This document shows, piece after piece, positions 24,693-37,787 of a DNA stretch of 63,245 bases. This stretch comes from Candidatus Polarisedimenticolaceae bacterium (GTDB lineage Bacteria; Acidobacteriota; Polarisedimenticolia; Polarisedimenticolales; DASRJG01). The notes under the pieces were generated by a model. That model was not told the DNA's origin. It did no database searches and saw only the letters and a list, made by a program, of their open reading frames with translations. The stretch covers positions 1 through 63,245 of the forward strand of contig DASVAW010000107.1 of assembly GCA_036376135.1 (NCBI GenBank). Reading direction: 5' to 3'. Position 1 is the stretch's first letter. Each line of letters opens with the position of its first letter. The translations under genes and the position numbers were made by a program.

Positions 24693-25805
24693 GTGAGCGA
24701 ACCGACCCCACGCCAGGCCATCCGCTACCTGCGCTCGTCCGACGGGGCCCGGCTGGCGTGGGCGGAGGCCGGGAGCGGCCCGACGCTGGTCAAGGCGTCG
24801 AACTGGATGACCCACCTCGAGCTCGAGTGGCACAGCCCCGTCTGGCGGCATTGGCTGCGCTTCCTCGCCGGGAACTTCCGGTTCGTGCGCTACGACGAGC
24901 GCGGCTGTGGGATGAGCGACTGGGATGTCGAGGACGTGAGTCCCCCGCGATGGGTCGAGGACCTCTCCGCGGTCGTGGCCTCCGCCGTCCCGGAGCCGAC
25001 GTTCGCCCTGCTCGGCATCTCCCAGGGCGCGGTCCCCGCGATCGAGTTCGCCGTGCGCCACCCCGAGCGGGTCAGCCACCTCGTGTTGTACGGCGGCTAC
25101 AGCCAGGGCTGGGCGGCGCGCGGCGACGAGGCCACCCGCCGCCGGTACGCGGCGATGGTCGAGCTGATCGAGCACGGCTGGGGCCGGCGCAACCCGGTCT
25201 TCCGCCAGCTGTTCACCTCGCGGTTCATCCCGGGCGGCACCGACGAGCAGCTCGACTGGTTCAACGAGCTCTGCCGGAAGACGACCTCCCCGAAGAATGC
25301 CGCGCGGCTTCTGCAGTCCCGATCGGAGGTCGACATCCGCGCGCTGCTCCCGGAGGTCCGGGTCCCGACCCTCGTCGTGCACGCGCGCAACGACGATGTG
25401 ATCCCGATCGGCGTCGGCCGGGTCCTCGCGGCCGAGATCCCCGGCGCCCAGTTCGTCGAGCTCGACTCCGCGAACCACATCCTGCTCGAGGACGAGCCCG
25501 CGTGGGGCCGCTTCTGCGACGCGGTGCTCGATTTCACGGGCGTCGCGGCGGCGTATGATCCCGCCTCTCCTTTCGCGACGCTCTCTCCCCGCGAGCGGGA
25601 GGTGCTCGCCCTCGTCACCGACGGGCTCGCGAACGCCGAGATCGGCGAGCGCCTGGGGATCAGCGAGAAGACGGTGCGCAACCACGTCTCGAACGTCTTC
25701 GACAAGCTCGGCGTCTGGACGCGGGCGCAGGCGATCGTGTTCGCCAGGGACCGGGGGTTCCGGGGGTCTGAGCCCCGCGGGGAGGGATCGGAGTCGAAGC
25801 GGTGA
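24693..25805 (+). CDS. Alpha/beta hydrolase fused to a LuxR-type DNA-binding domain
   Basis: The 370-aa protein joins two parts. Residues about 10-280 are an alpha/beta hydrolase with Ser110 in LGISQGAVPA, the acid in ARNDDVIP and the base in SANHILL. Residues about 296-355 are a GerE/LuxR helix-turn-helix (LSPREREVLALVTDGLANAE, then ISEKTVRNHVSNVFDKLGV). A catalytic or ligand-binding domain joined to a DNA-binding domain suggests a one-component sensor. The GTG start is preceded by GAGGAG. The stop overlaps the racemase-like gene as GTGA. Confidence 0.88.
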   Translation: MSEPTPRQAIRYLRSSDGARLAWAEAGSGPTLVKASNWMTHLELEWHSPVWRHWLRFLAGNFRFVRYDERGCGMSDWDVEDVSPPRWVEDLSAVVASAVPEPTFALLGISQGAVPAIEFAVRHPERVSHLVLYGGYSQGWAARGDEATRRRYAAMVELIEHGWGRRNPVFRQLFTSRFIPGGTDEQLDWFNELCRKTTSPKNAARLLQSRSEVDIRALLPEVRVPTLVVHARNDDVIPIGVGRVLAAEIPGAQFVELDSANHILLEDEPAWGRFCDAVLDFTGVAAAYDPASPFATLSPREREVLALVTDGLANAEIGERLGISEKTVRNHVSNVFDKLGVWTRAQAIVFARDRGFRGSEPRGEGSESKR

Positions 25806-26551
25806 CCACGAAACCTCCCGAGCCGAAGCCCCTCCACATCGGCATCGTCGCCTGTTCCGCCGAAGGGGCGGCGCTTTGTTACCGGACGATCTGCTCGGAG
25901 GGCTCGGCGCTGCTGGGGCCCCACGACCACCCCGAGGTCTCGCTTCACACGAACCCGCTCGCCGGATACCGGGACTGCCTCGACCGCGGCGACCTCGACG
26001 GCGTGGCCGAGCTCATGCTCGACTCCGCACGGAAGCTCGCCGCCGCGGGGGCCGACTTCCTCATCTGCCCGGACAACACGAGCCACCGGGCCTACTCGCG
26101 GGTCGTGCGGACGTCACCCCTGCCTTGGCTGCACATCGCCGACTGCGTCGCGGACGAGGCGGTCGCACGCGGGAACCGGCGGCTCGGGCTCACCGGCACG
26201 CACTGGCTCGTCGCCAGCGAGGTGTACCCCGAGAGATTGCAGGCTCGCGGCCTCGCATGCGTGCGCCCGTCGGACGCCGAGCGCGACGAGATGGGCCGAC
26301 TCATCATGGACGAGCTCGTGTACGGCGTCTTCAAGCCCGAAACGGTCGCGCGATTCCTGGCGATCGTCCGGAATCTGCTGGCCAAGGGCTGCGACGCGGT
26401 GATCCTCGGGTGCACGGAGATCCCGCTGATCCTCGACGACACGAACTCGCCGCTGCCGACGCTGGATTCCACGCGCCTTCTGGCGCGGGCGGCGCTGCGG
26501 AGGGCGGTGGAGGGGGCCGGCCAAGCCCGCGGGGGCGGAACGGGCGTATAG
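25802..26551 (+). CDS. Aspartate/glutamate racemase superfamily protein, first Cys replaced
   Basis: The 249-aa protein has the two-domain Asp/Glu racemase fold. The C-terminal catalytic cysteine is in the usual GCTEIPLIL near residue 202. The first motif, normally Cys-Asn-Thr, reads CPDNTSH near residue 81, so Asp stands where the first catalytic Cys is expected; a Cys lies two residues earlier. This may mean altered chemistry (decarboxylase or lyase branches exist) or one-sided racemisation. It is coupled to the hydrolase-LuxR gene by a GTGA overlap. Confidence 0.8.
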   Translation: MTTKPPEPKPLHIGIVACSAEGAALCYRTICSEGSALLGPHDHPEVSLHTNPLAGYRDCLDRGDLDGVAELMLDSARKLAAAGADFLICPDNTSHRAYSRVVRTSPLPWLHIADCVADEAVARGNRRLGLTGTHWLVASEVYPERLQARGLACVRPSDAERDEMGRLIMDELVYGVFKPETVARFLAIVRNLLAKGCDAVILGCTEIPLILDDTNSPLPTLDSTRLLARAALRRAVEGAGQARGGGTGV

Positions 26552-26696
26552 TGCGACCACGTTTCCGTGCCGGGGGGGGGCAAGCTGTGAAGCCATTCCG
26601 GTTGTGGTCGTTACCGCGTAATCCAGAACTGGGCTTACCGCTTGACCTGGTCAGGCCGAAATCTCGTGATGCGGACCACGACAGGAGCCAGCACAG
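26552..26696. other. Intergenic start of a lower-GC block
   Basis: Base composition drops visibly from here. I see a run of eight G near 26572-26580, two copies of TTACCGC, and a small inverted repeat TGACC-T-GGTCA at 26643-26653 that overlaps a -35-like TTGACC (26642-26647). No gene, recombination site or terminal repeat was found. Confidence 0.4.
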
Positions 26697-27161
26697 ATGA
26701 GCAAGGTAACCCCGTTCCTGATGTTCAACGACCAGCTCGAGTCCGCCATCGAGTTCTACACTTCAACGTTCCCGGACTCCAGGGTCACGAATGTCGCCCG
26801 CACTGGCGAAGATGGCCCCATCAACTCGGCCGAATTCGTCATCGGCGGTCAGTCCTTCATGGGCTACAACGGCGGTCCGTACTTCACCTTCTCCGAAGGC
26901 TTCTCGCTGTTCGTGGAGTGCGAGGACCAGGAGGAAGTGGACGCGTACTGGAATAAGCTCGTCAAGGCCGGAGCCACCAAAATGCAGTGTGGCTGGATCA
27001 AGGACCAGTTCGGCCTATCTTGGCAGATTGTCCCGAAGCGATTCATCGAACTCATCCGCGACAAGAACCCTGCGAAAGTGAAGGCCGTCATGGACGCCAT
27101 GATGCAAATGGTGAAGCTCGACGTGGCGGCCCTTGAGAGAGCGTACGACTCGGTGCGATGA
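26697..27161 (+). CDS. PhnB-like VOC-family protein
   Basis: The 154-aa protein is a glyoxalase/VOC fold of the PhnB (3-demethylubiquinone methyltransferase-like) group. FLMFNDQLESAIEFYTSTFP near residue 7 is the first beta-alpha-beta unit, GEDGPINSAEFVIGGQSFMG the second, and DQFGLSWQIVP near 101 the family's end motif. Members bind small molecules or metals; most have no assigned reaction. Codon use is noticeably less GC-biased than in the flanking racemase gene, which suggests recent acquisition. Confidence 0.85.
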   Translation: MSKVTPFLMFNDQLESAIEFYTSTFPDSRVTNVARTGEDGPINSAEFVIGGQSFMGYNGGPYFTFSEGFSLFVECEDQEEVDAYWNKLVKAGATKMQCGWIKDQFGLSWQIVPKRFIELIRDKNPAKVKAVMDAMMQMVKLDVAALERAYDSVR

Positions 27162-27296
27162 GCGTAGCGCCCGATCCAAGACGCCGCCCGGGGCCGGGCC
27201 TGCCGCCGCAAGAGAGCGCGGGACCGTTCGGCGGGGCGCGGACGCGGAGCGCGATCGTTCGGCGTCTCATGACCTCGCCACAAGGAGGCACGCGTG

Positions 27297-27737
27297 ATGT
27301 TCAAGGGAATCGTGTTCCTCTGCGCGATGGGAGCCTCGATGCTTGCGGCCGACGTCCAAGCGCAGACTGTGGCGGACGAGCTTCGAAGCGTGGAGCGCAA
27401 GCGGACCCGGGCTCTTGTGGAAGGCAACATGGAGGTGGCGCGGCCGTTGCACGCGGATGACTTCCAACTGATAAACCCGATGGGCGGTGTTCTCTCGAAG
27501 CAGGAGTACTTGGGGCTGGTTGCCTCCGGCGAGATCGACTATCTCGAGTGGGAACCGGAATCGATCGAGGTGAGGTTGTTCGGTAACGCCGCGGTCCTCC
27601 GATATCGTGCACCGTTGAAGATCGTCGTGAAGGCCGCGCCAAACGCACCATCGGGCCGCTTCTGGTTCACGGACCTCTATGAGAAGAGGGATGGCCGGTG
27701 GCAGATCGTCTGGTCGCAAGGAACTCAAACCCAATAA
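27297..27737 (+). CDS. Secreted DUF4440/SnoaL-like protein
   Basis: The 146-aa product has a Sec signal (cleavage near residue 22, VQA/QTV) followed by one NTF2-like domain of the DUF4440 type. A stretch LVEGNMEVARPLHADDFQLI and a final YEKRDGRWQIVWSQ are typical. Such domains form cone-shaped dimers that bind or isomerise small molecules. The ATG at 27297 is preferred over GTG 27294 because AAGGAGG lies 8 nt before it. It is the second gene of the lower-GC block. Confidence 0.8.
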   Translation: MFKGIVFLCAMGASMLAADVQAQTVADELRSVERKRTRALVEGNMEVARPLHADDFQLINPMGGVLSKQEYLGLVASGEIDYLEWEPESIEVRLFGNAAVLRYRAPLKIVVKAAPNAPSGRFWFTDLYEKRDGRWQIVWSQGTQTQ

Positions 27738-27855
27738 CTCGGAGGGCCGGCACAAGGAACGCCGAACGAGCAGATCCGGCCGGGACCGGTCTTACGCACC
27801 CGTCGACCGGTGGGAGTTTCGTCTTCGAGCGCGGGCGCAAGCCAGGGGGAGAACG

Positions 27856-28227
27856 ATGAACAAGCTGTTGTGGGTTCTGCAGGTCCTCGCCGCGTTGCTC
27901 TACGCGGCTTCGGGCGTCATGAAGGTCTTCATGTTCGAGAAGATCAGCCAGGACGTCCCGTCGTTCGGCGCGCTGCCGCGGGAAGCGTGGACGGCGCTCG
28001 GCATCCTGGAGCTCGCCTGCACCATCGGGCTCATCGTCCCCGGCGTCCTCCACTGGCGACCGCAACTGACCGTCGTGGCGGCCGCGCTCCTGGCGGCGGA
28101 GAGCCTCGTGTTCATCTGGGTGCACGTCAGGTACCACGAAATGGCGCCCATCATCTTCAGTGGCGTCCTGGGCCTCGTCATGGCGTTCATCGCGTATGGC
28201 CGGATGGTTCTCCGGCCCATCGCCTGA
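27856..28227 (+). CDS. DoxX-like membrane protein
   Basis: The 123-aa protein has four membrane helices with the DoxX pattern: a first helix with a [10 protein letters not shown] stretch, then a helix beginning [16 protein letters not shown], and two more. DoxX proteins are small inner-membrane proteins, some acting with quinol or sulfur oxidation; function here is not defined. A GGGGGAGA Shine-Dalgarno lies just upstream. The gene lies in the same-strand run of small genes between the racemase-like gene and metH. Confidence 0.82.
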   Translation: MNKLLWVLQVLAALLYAASGVMKVFMFEKISQDVPSFGALPREAWTALGILELACTIGLIVPGVLHWRPQLTVVAAALLAAESLVFIWVHVRYHEMAPIIFSGVLGLVMAFIAYGRMVLRPIA

Positions 28228-28258
28228 CGAGCCGGTTCGAGGCGCAGGAGGAGTGACG

Positions 28259-28609
28259 ATGGCCGAGCATCGAGTGTTCGCGATGAAGTTCTCGAAGATC
28301 TATCCGATGTACGTCGCCAAGGCGGAACGCAAGAACCGGACGAAGGCGGAAGTCGACCGGATCATCTGCTGGCTGACGGGGTACGACCCGGCCGGGTTGC
28401 GGCGGCAGATCGAGCAGGAGAACGATCTCGAGACCTTCTTCGCTCAGGCCCCGGCCTTCCACCCGAAAAGTTCGCTCATCAAGGGGGTCGTGTGCGGGGT
28501 TCGCGTCGAGGATGTCGAGGATCCGCTGATGCGGAAGGTGCGATACCTCGACAAGCTGATCGACGAGCTCGCCAAGGGAAAGACGATGGAGAAGATCCTG
28601 AGGGATTAG
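28259..28609 (+). CDS. DUF2200 family protein
   Basis: The 116-aa cytoplasmic protein matches DUF2200 over its full length. It begins with a [20 protein letters not shown] stretch and has [10 protein letters not shown] near residue 36, [15 protein letters not shown] near 78 and a conserved basic end. The family is small, soluble and uncharacterised, and is often found in accessory gene clusters. AGGAGGAG lies at 28247-28254, 4 nt before the ATG. It is the last gene of the lower-GC block, 28 bp from the converging metH stop. Confidence 0.85.
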   Translation: MAEHRVFAMKFSKIYPMYVAKAERKNRTKAEVDRIICWLTGYDPAGLRRQIEQENDLETFFAQAPAFHPKSSLIKGVVCGVRVEDVEDPLMRKVRYLDKLIDELAKGKTMEKILRD

Positions 28610-28637
28610 CGGGGCTCGCCGGGGTCGCCGGCGCCGG

Positions 28638-32308
<3,671 letters not shown>

Positions 32309-32312
<4 letters not shown>

Positions 32313-32854
32313 TCCGGGGTCACCACGAGATCGAAGGTCAGCTTGAGGTTCTTCTGCCCCATCGTGGCGTCCACGAGCCTGGGCTCGACGCGCATCGGAC
32401 CGCGATGCGCCGCGACCTTCCAGGAGGTGTCGGTCGTGATCGGAAGCGGGGGGAGGAGGGGGGCGATGTCGACGGTCCCCGTCATGGGGAGCGGCAGCTT
32501 CACCTCCTCGAAGCGCAGGTAGGCGACCTTCCGGCCGTTCGCCTCCTTGAACTGGAGGGACAGCCGGGGCGCGACGGGGACGTTGACGCCGAGCTCGGGG
32601 ATGCTCAGCTGGAGCGAGCTCAACAGGTGGCCGCGGTCTCCCGCCGCCGGCTCGAAGCCGTTGATGCGCAGGTCGCCCAGGCGAAGCTCGAGCGAGCGGC
32701 CCCCGCCCAGCGAGACGGAGACCCGCTCCGGGGCCATCTTCCCGAGAAGGTCGTTGAGGGTGGCCGTGTCGAGCGTGACGTCCACCCGGGCCTCGGCGGC
32801 CGGGGCGAATGCAAAAAGGGCGGCGGCGAAGCCCAGGGTCAGGGCCTTATTCAA
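32309..32854 (-). CDS. Secreted protein of unknown function, TTG start
   Basis: I do not recognise the family. The 181-aa protein has a Sec signal (cleavage near residue 22, AEA/RVD). A beta-rich region follows, alternating hydrophobic and charged residues. The start is TTG, chosen because GGGAGGA lies 5 nt before it and no ATG or GTG is suitably placed. It precedes metH with a GTGA overlap, so an envelope protein and a cytoplasmic enzyme share a transcript. A -10-like TACACT lies on the minus strand at 32896-32891. Confidence 0.72.
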
Positions 32855-32955
32855 TGGAGTCCTCCCTGCAGATTCCCCTCGAACGGCGGAAGTGTACCGT
32901 CCCGGAGCGCCGCGGCGCTTGCGGGCCGCGGGGGGGTCCGGCAGGATTTCGCGTC

Positions 32956-33404
32956 ATGGTCGCCGCCTGGCTGCTCGCCGCGTCCCTCCTCCCCGCCGGC
33001 CCGGAGCGGATCCTGGGGGAGGTCCGGCGCCCCGGTGCCGCGGTCGTCGTCCTGAACGTCTGGGCGACGTGGTGCCAGCCCTGCCGGGAGGAGTTTCCCG
33101 ACCTGCTCCGCCTCGAGCGCGAGTACCGCGCGAAGGGGGTGCGCCTGGTCCTCGTCTCCGCCGATTTTCCCGACGCCGTCGCGGAGGCCGAGGCGTTCCT
33201 GAGGCGGCACGGCGTCGCGTTCCAGACGTTCCTGAAGGACGGCGACGTCCCCGACCAGGCATTCATCGACGGCCTCGACCCCCGCTGGAGCGGGGCCCTT
33301 CCCGCGACGATCGTGTTCGACGGGGCCGGACGCAAGACCGCCTTCTGGGAAGGGAAGGCCGACTACGCCACGCTCGAACGACACGTGAAGGAGGCCCTGA
33401 ACCC

Positions 33405-33408
<4 letters not shown>
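32956..33408 (+). CDS. TlpA-like thiol-disulfide oxidoreductase
   Basis: The 150-aa protein has a short hydrophobic signal or anchor and a thioredoxin fold with Cys40-Gln-Pro-Cys43 in WATWCQPC. The cis-proline loop is LPATIVFDGAG. Periplasmic TlpA-like proteins reduce cysteines of haem proteins or copper sites, which fits the respiratory cluster that begins 600 bp later. The stop overlaps the next gene as ATGA. Confidence 0.85.
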
Positions 33409-33992
<584 letters not shown>

Positions 33993-34008
33993 CGCGGCGC
34001 GACAAGCC

Positions 34009-34038
34009 TTGAAGCGGGTTGGGGTGGGTTGCTACGAT
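34009..34038 (+). promoter_or_regulatory. Predicted promoter of the respiratory (act-cox) operon
   Basis: TTGAAG (34009-34014), an 18-nt spacer and TACGAT (34033-34038) lie upstream of actA. Only 11 nt separate the -10 from the ATG and no Shine-Dalgarno is present, so the transcript start would be within a few bases of the start codon. Confidence 0.5.
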
Positions 34039-34049
34039 CCACCCCACAC

Positions 34050-34718
34050 ATGAATCAGGACCAGGTCGGTACCTTTTCGTTTCCCAAGTGGGTGGACCGT
34101 CTCCGCGACGTCCTGGGCGCCATCCTACTGGGCATCCTCCCCATCTATCTCGTGATCTTGGTTTGGTACGGCGCCTCGCCACGCACCACCGACGTGGGGT
34201 ATGCGCCGGTCCAGCCGATCCCGTACAGCCATGCGCTGCACGCGGGGCAGCTCGGCATCGACTGCCGTTACTGCCACAACACGGTCGAGAACGCCGCGCA
34301 CGCGGCGATCCCGCCGACGCAGACGTGCATGAACTGTCACGCCAAGATCCGGACCACCTCGCCGAAGCTCGTCGCGCTTCGCGAGAGCTACACCACCGGG
34401 ATGCCGATCCCGTGGGTGAAGGTGCACGACCTTCCCGACTACGCCTACTTCAACCACAGCGCGCACGTGCGCCGTGGCGTGGGCTGCGTCGAATGCCACG
34501 GACGCGTGGACAAGATGGAGGTCGTCTACCAGGCGCAGACGCTCAGCATGGGCTGGTGCCTGGACTGCCATCGCAACCCCGAGCCGCGCCTGAGGCCGGT
34601 GGATCAGGTGACGAACATGGCGTGGCAACCCGAGGGCGACCGCGCGGAGCTGGGCAGGAAGCTCCGCGCCGCGCTGAACCTCAATCCATCGCAGGACTGC
34701 AGCACATGTCATCGATGA
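34050..34718 (+). CDS. actA: Alternative complex III pentahaem cytochrome ActA
   Basis: ActA is the multihaem cytochrome c of alternative complex III, a quinol oxidase module that replaces the bc1 complex. The 222-aa protein has one N-terminal membrane helix (about 18-38) and five CxxCH haem sites (CRYCH, CMNCH, CVECH, CLDCH, CSTCH). The haems face the periplasm. The stop overlaps the actB start as ATGA. It is first of a same-direction run reaching to base 47318. It lacks a Shine-Dalgarno and may be read from a leaderless transcript. Confidence 0.95.
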   Translation: MNQDQVGTFSFPKWVDRLRDVLGAILLGILPIYLVILVWYGASPRTTDVGYAPVQPIPYSHALHAGQLGIDCRYCHNTVENAAHAAIPPTQTCMNCHAKIRTTSPKLVALRESYTTGMPIPWVKVHDLPDYAYFNHSAHVRRGVGCVECHGRVDKMEVVYQAQTLSMGWCLDCHRNPEPRLRPVDQVTNMAWQPEGDRAELGRKLRAALNLNPSQDCSTCHR

Positions 34719-37700
34719 CCGACGAGCACCACGACGGCCGGGCGTACTGGCGCAGCCTCGACGACCTGGCCGACAAGCCCGAGTTCCGGGAGCTCGTCCG
34801 GCGGGAGTTCCCGCTCTTCGCGGACGAGATGCTCGCCCCGTCGCGGCGGGACTTCCTCAAGCTGATGGGCGCCTCGGTCGCGCTCGCGGGCCTGACCGGC
34901 TGCCGCCGCTGGCCGGCGGAGCTACTCGTCCCGTTCGCGCACCGCCCCGAGGGGTACGTCCCCGGCGTGCCGGTGCAGTACGCGACGTCGATGGAGATCG
35001 GCGGCTCGGTCCAGGGGCTGCTCGTCACCGCTTACGACGGGCGCCCGATCAAGGTCGACGGGAACCCGATGCACCCCGCCTCGCTCGGGGGGACCGACCA
35101 CCTCGCGCAGGCGAGCGTCCTCCAGATGTACGACCCCGACCGCGAGGTCCGGGTGTCGGAGCGGCAGGGCGAGGTCTTCGTCGAGCGCGGCTGGGACGCC
35201 TTCCTCGCGCACGCCCTGCCGACGATGCGCGAGCACAAGGCCGACGGCGGCCGCGGACTTCGCGTCCTGTGCGAGGCCTCCTCCTCCCCGAGCCTCGCCG
35301 ATCTCAAGGCGCGCTTCCTCGCGGCCTACCCCAACGCGTCGTGGCACACCTGGGAGCCGCTGAACCGCGACCAGGAGCGCGAAGGGGCGCGCCTGGCGTT
35401 CGGACGGGCCGTCCGGACCCATTACGCGCTCGCCGAGGCCGAGGTCGTCCTCGCGCTCGACGCGGATCTGCTGATGGCGCACCCCGACGGCGTCCGGTAC
35501 GCGCGCCACTGGGGCTCGCGCCGCTCGGCGGCCGGCGGGTCGATGAACCGCCTCTACGCCGTCGAGAGCGTGTATTCGCTCACCGGCGGCGTCGCGGATG
35601 TCCGCATTCCCGTGCAGGCCCGCATGGTGGCGGTGGTCGCAGGCAAGGTCGCCGCAGCCCTCCTGAAGGCGGGGGTCGCGCTTCCCGAGAGCCTCCAGTC
35701 GATTCGCCCGGCGATCGATGCGTTCGGGCGCAACGCCTTCACCGACCCCGCGATCGAGAAGATCGCCGCCGACCTCGCCGCGAACCGCGGGCGGTCGATC
35801 GTCGCGGCGGGGCCGCGGCAGCCCGCCGTCGTCCACGCGCTCGCCCACGCGATCAACGCGATGCTCGGCAACGCCGGGACGACGGTGCGCTACACCGAGG
35901 ATCCCGAGGGCGACCGCCCGGCGCACGCCGCGTCGCTGGGTGCCCTCACCGCCGCGATCGGTAACGGCGGCGTGAAGACGCTGATCCTGCTCGGGGGCAA
36001 CCCCGTCTTCGACGCCCCCGCCGACGCCGGCCTCCCCGCGGCTCTCGGCAAGGTCCGCGAGACCTGGCGGCTGGGGGACTACCTCGACGAGACGTCGGAG
36101 GTGTGCTCCTGGCACCTGCCGAAGGCCCATTACCTCGAGGCGTGGAGCGACCTCCGCTCGTGGGACGGAACGTGGGGGGTGACGCAGCCCGTCCTCGAGC
36201 CGCTCTACGACGGGAGAACCGCGGCCGAGACCCTCGCGCTCCTGCTCGAGGAGCCGACCGCGAAGGGGTACGACCTCGTCCGCCGCTCGCTCGGCGGCGC
36301 GCTCGGGACCCCCGATTTCGAGCCGCGCTGGAGACAGGTGCTCCACGACGGCATCGTCGCGGACAGCGCCTTCCCCGCGATCGTCCCCGAGATCACCGCG
36401 GCCGCATGGTCGTCGGAGCTCGCCGCGGCGGCGGGGACGACCGCCGTCGAGGGGTCGAAGCTCGAGGTCGTCTTCGAGCGCTCGATCCCCGTGCACGACG
36501 GCCGCTTCGCCAACCTCGGCTGGCTGCAGGAGATGCCCGAGCCGTTCACGAAGACGACGTGGGACAACCCCGCGATCGTCGGTCCCGCGACCGCGAAGGC
36601 GCTGGGCGTCGGAACCGGCGACGTGGTCAAGGTCACGGTGGACGGGCGCTCGATCGAGATCCCCGTCTTCGTGCTCCCCGGGACCGCCGCGAACACGATC
36701 GTCCTCCACACCGGCTGGGGCAGGCGCCGCGCGGGCCGCGTGGGGACGGGGCGGGGGTTCGACGTCTACCCGGTGCGCAGCGCGGCCTCGTCGTGGTTCG
36801 GAGTCGCCGAGGTCGCCGGGACCGGGGCGACCTACGACATCGTCTCCGTCCAGGACCACCACGTCGTCGACGATCTCGGCAAGACCGAGCGCGACCGGCG
36901 CGCGCTGCACCTGGTCCGCGAGGCGGACCTGGATTACTTCCGGGAGCATCCCGACTTCGCGCAGCACATGGTGCACGTCCCGGGCGACATCCAGCTGTGG
37001 AGCCCCCACGCCTACGAGGGGTACAAGTGGGGGATGACGATCGACCTGTCGTCCTGCATCGGGTGCGGGGCGTGCGCGGTCGCCTGTTACGCCGAGAACA
37101 ACATCCCGGTGGTCGGCAAGGCGGAGGTAAGGCGCGGCCGCGAGATGAGCTGGCTGCGCATCGACCGGTACTTCCAGGGAAGCCCCGACCGGCCGCACTC
37201 GCTCGCCTTCCAGCCGATGACCTGCCACCACTGCGAGAACGCCCCCTGCGAGCAGGTGTGCCCCGTGGCGGCCACCGTGCACGACCAGGAAGGCCTCAAC
37301 GTGATGGTCTACAACCGCTGCATCGGCACGCGGTACTGCTCGAACAACTGCCCGTACAAGGTGCGGCGGTTCAACTACTTCAACAACCACAAGCACCCCA
37401 ACGCGATCGAGTCGATGGTCTACAACCCCGAGGTCACGGTCCGCTCGCGAGGCGTGATGGAGAAGTGCACCTTCTGCATCCAGCGGATCGAGGGGGCCAA
37501 GATCCGGGCGAAGAACGATCAGCGGCGCGTGCAGGACGGCGAGATCGTCACCGCCTGCCAGCAGGCCTGCCCGACGCAGGCGATCGTCTTCGGCGACCTG
37601 AACGACGAGGGGAGCCGCGTCGCGGCGGCCTTCGGGGACAAGCGCAGCTACGGCGTCCTCGAGGAGATCAACACCAAGCCGCGGCTGAAGTACATGGCGC

Positions 37701-37783
37701 GCCTCAAGAACCGGCCGGAGGGGTTCACGGTCGAGCCCCCGACGTCCGGCCACGGCGGCGGCCACCACGGCTCGGAGGCCTAG
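34715..37783 (+). CDS. actB: Alternative complex III ActB (molybdopterin-like plus Fe-S subunit)
   Basis: The 1022-aa protein has a Tat signal ([10 protein letters not shown], Arg44-Arg45) followed by LTGC, which resembles a lipobox. Residues about 70-720 are a molybdopterin-oxidoreductase-like part. Known ActB proteins carry no cofactor there. Residues about 770-1000 hold four clusters' worth of cysteines ([39 protein letters not shown]...CQQAC), consistent with three 4Fe-4S and one 3Fe-4S cluster. It takes electrons from quinol towards ActA and ActE. An alternative ATG lies 9 nt upstream; the ATGA overlap favours 34715. Confidence 0.95.
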   Translation: MTDEHHDGRAYWRSLDDLADKPEFRELVRREFPLFADEMLAPSRRDFLKLMGASVALAGLTGCRRWPAELLVPFAHRPEGYVPGVPVQYATSMEIGGSVQGLLVTAYDGRPIKVDGNPMHPASLGGTDHLAQASVLQMYDPDREVRVSERQGEVFVERGWDAFLAHALPTMREHKADGGRGLRVLCEASSSPSLADLKARFLAAYPNASWHTWEPLNRDQEREGARLAFGRAVRTHYALAEAEVVLALDADLLMAHPDGVRYARHWGSRRSAAGGSMNRLYAVESVYSLTGGVADVRIPVQARMVAVVAGKVAAALLKAGVALPESLQSIRPAIDAFGRNAFTDPAIEKIAADLAANRGRSIVAAGPRQPAVVHALAHAINAMLGNAGTTVRYTEDPEGDRPAHAASLGALTAAIGNGGVKTLILLGGNPVFDAPADAGLPAALGKVRETWRLGDYLDETSEVCSWHLPKAHYLEAWSDLRSWDGTWGVTQPVLEPLYDGRTAAETLALLLEEPTAKGYDLVRRSLGGALGTPDFEPRWRQVLHDGIVADSAFPAIVPEITAAAWSSELAAAAGTTAVEGSKLEVVFERSIPVHDGRFANLGWLQEMPEPFTKTTWDNPAIVGPATAKALGVGTGDVVKVTVDGRSIEIPVFVLPGTAANTIVLHTGWGRRRAGRVGTGRGFDVYPVRSAASSWFGVAEVAGTGATYDIVSVQDHHVVDDLGKTERDRRALHLVREADLDYFREHPDFAQHMVHVPGDIQLWSPHAYEGYKWGMTIDLSSCIGCGACAVACYAENNIPVVGKAEVRRGREMSWLRIDRYFQGSPDRPHSLAFQPMTCHHCENAPCEQVCPVAATVHDQEGLNVMVYNRCIGTRYCSNNCPYKVRRFNYFNNHKHPNAIESMVYNPEVTVRSRGVMEKCTFCIQRIEGAKIRAKNDQRRVQDGEIVTACQQACPTQAIVFGDLNDEGSRVAAAFGDKRSYGVLEEINTKPRLKYMARLKNRPEGFTVEPPTSGHGGGHHGSEA

Positions 37784-37787
37784 AGGC

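Noticed and set aside
26552-28637. Integron gene-cassette array
   Set aside because: The gene families and lower GC fit, but I find no GTTRRRY/RYYYAAC attC pairs in the gaps and no integrase. The finding is kept only as a composition shift.
32855-32955. Possible cobalamin or SAM riboswitch before the metH operon
   Set aside because: The gap is only 101 bp and shows no B12-box-like or SAM-aptamer-like conserved core; it contains only GC-rich sequence and a -10-like box on each strand.
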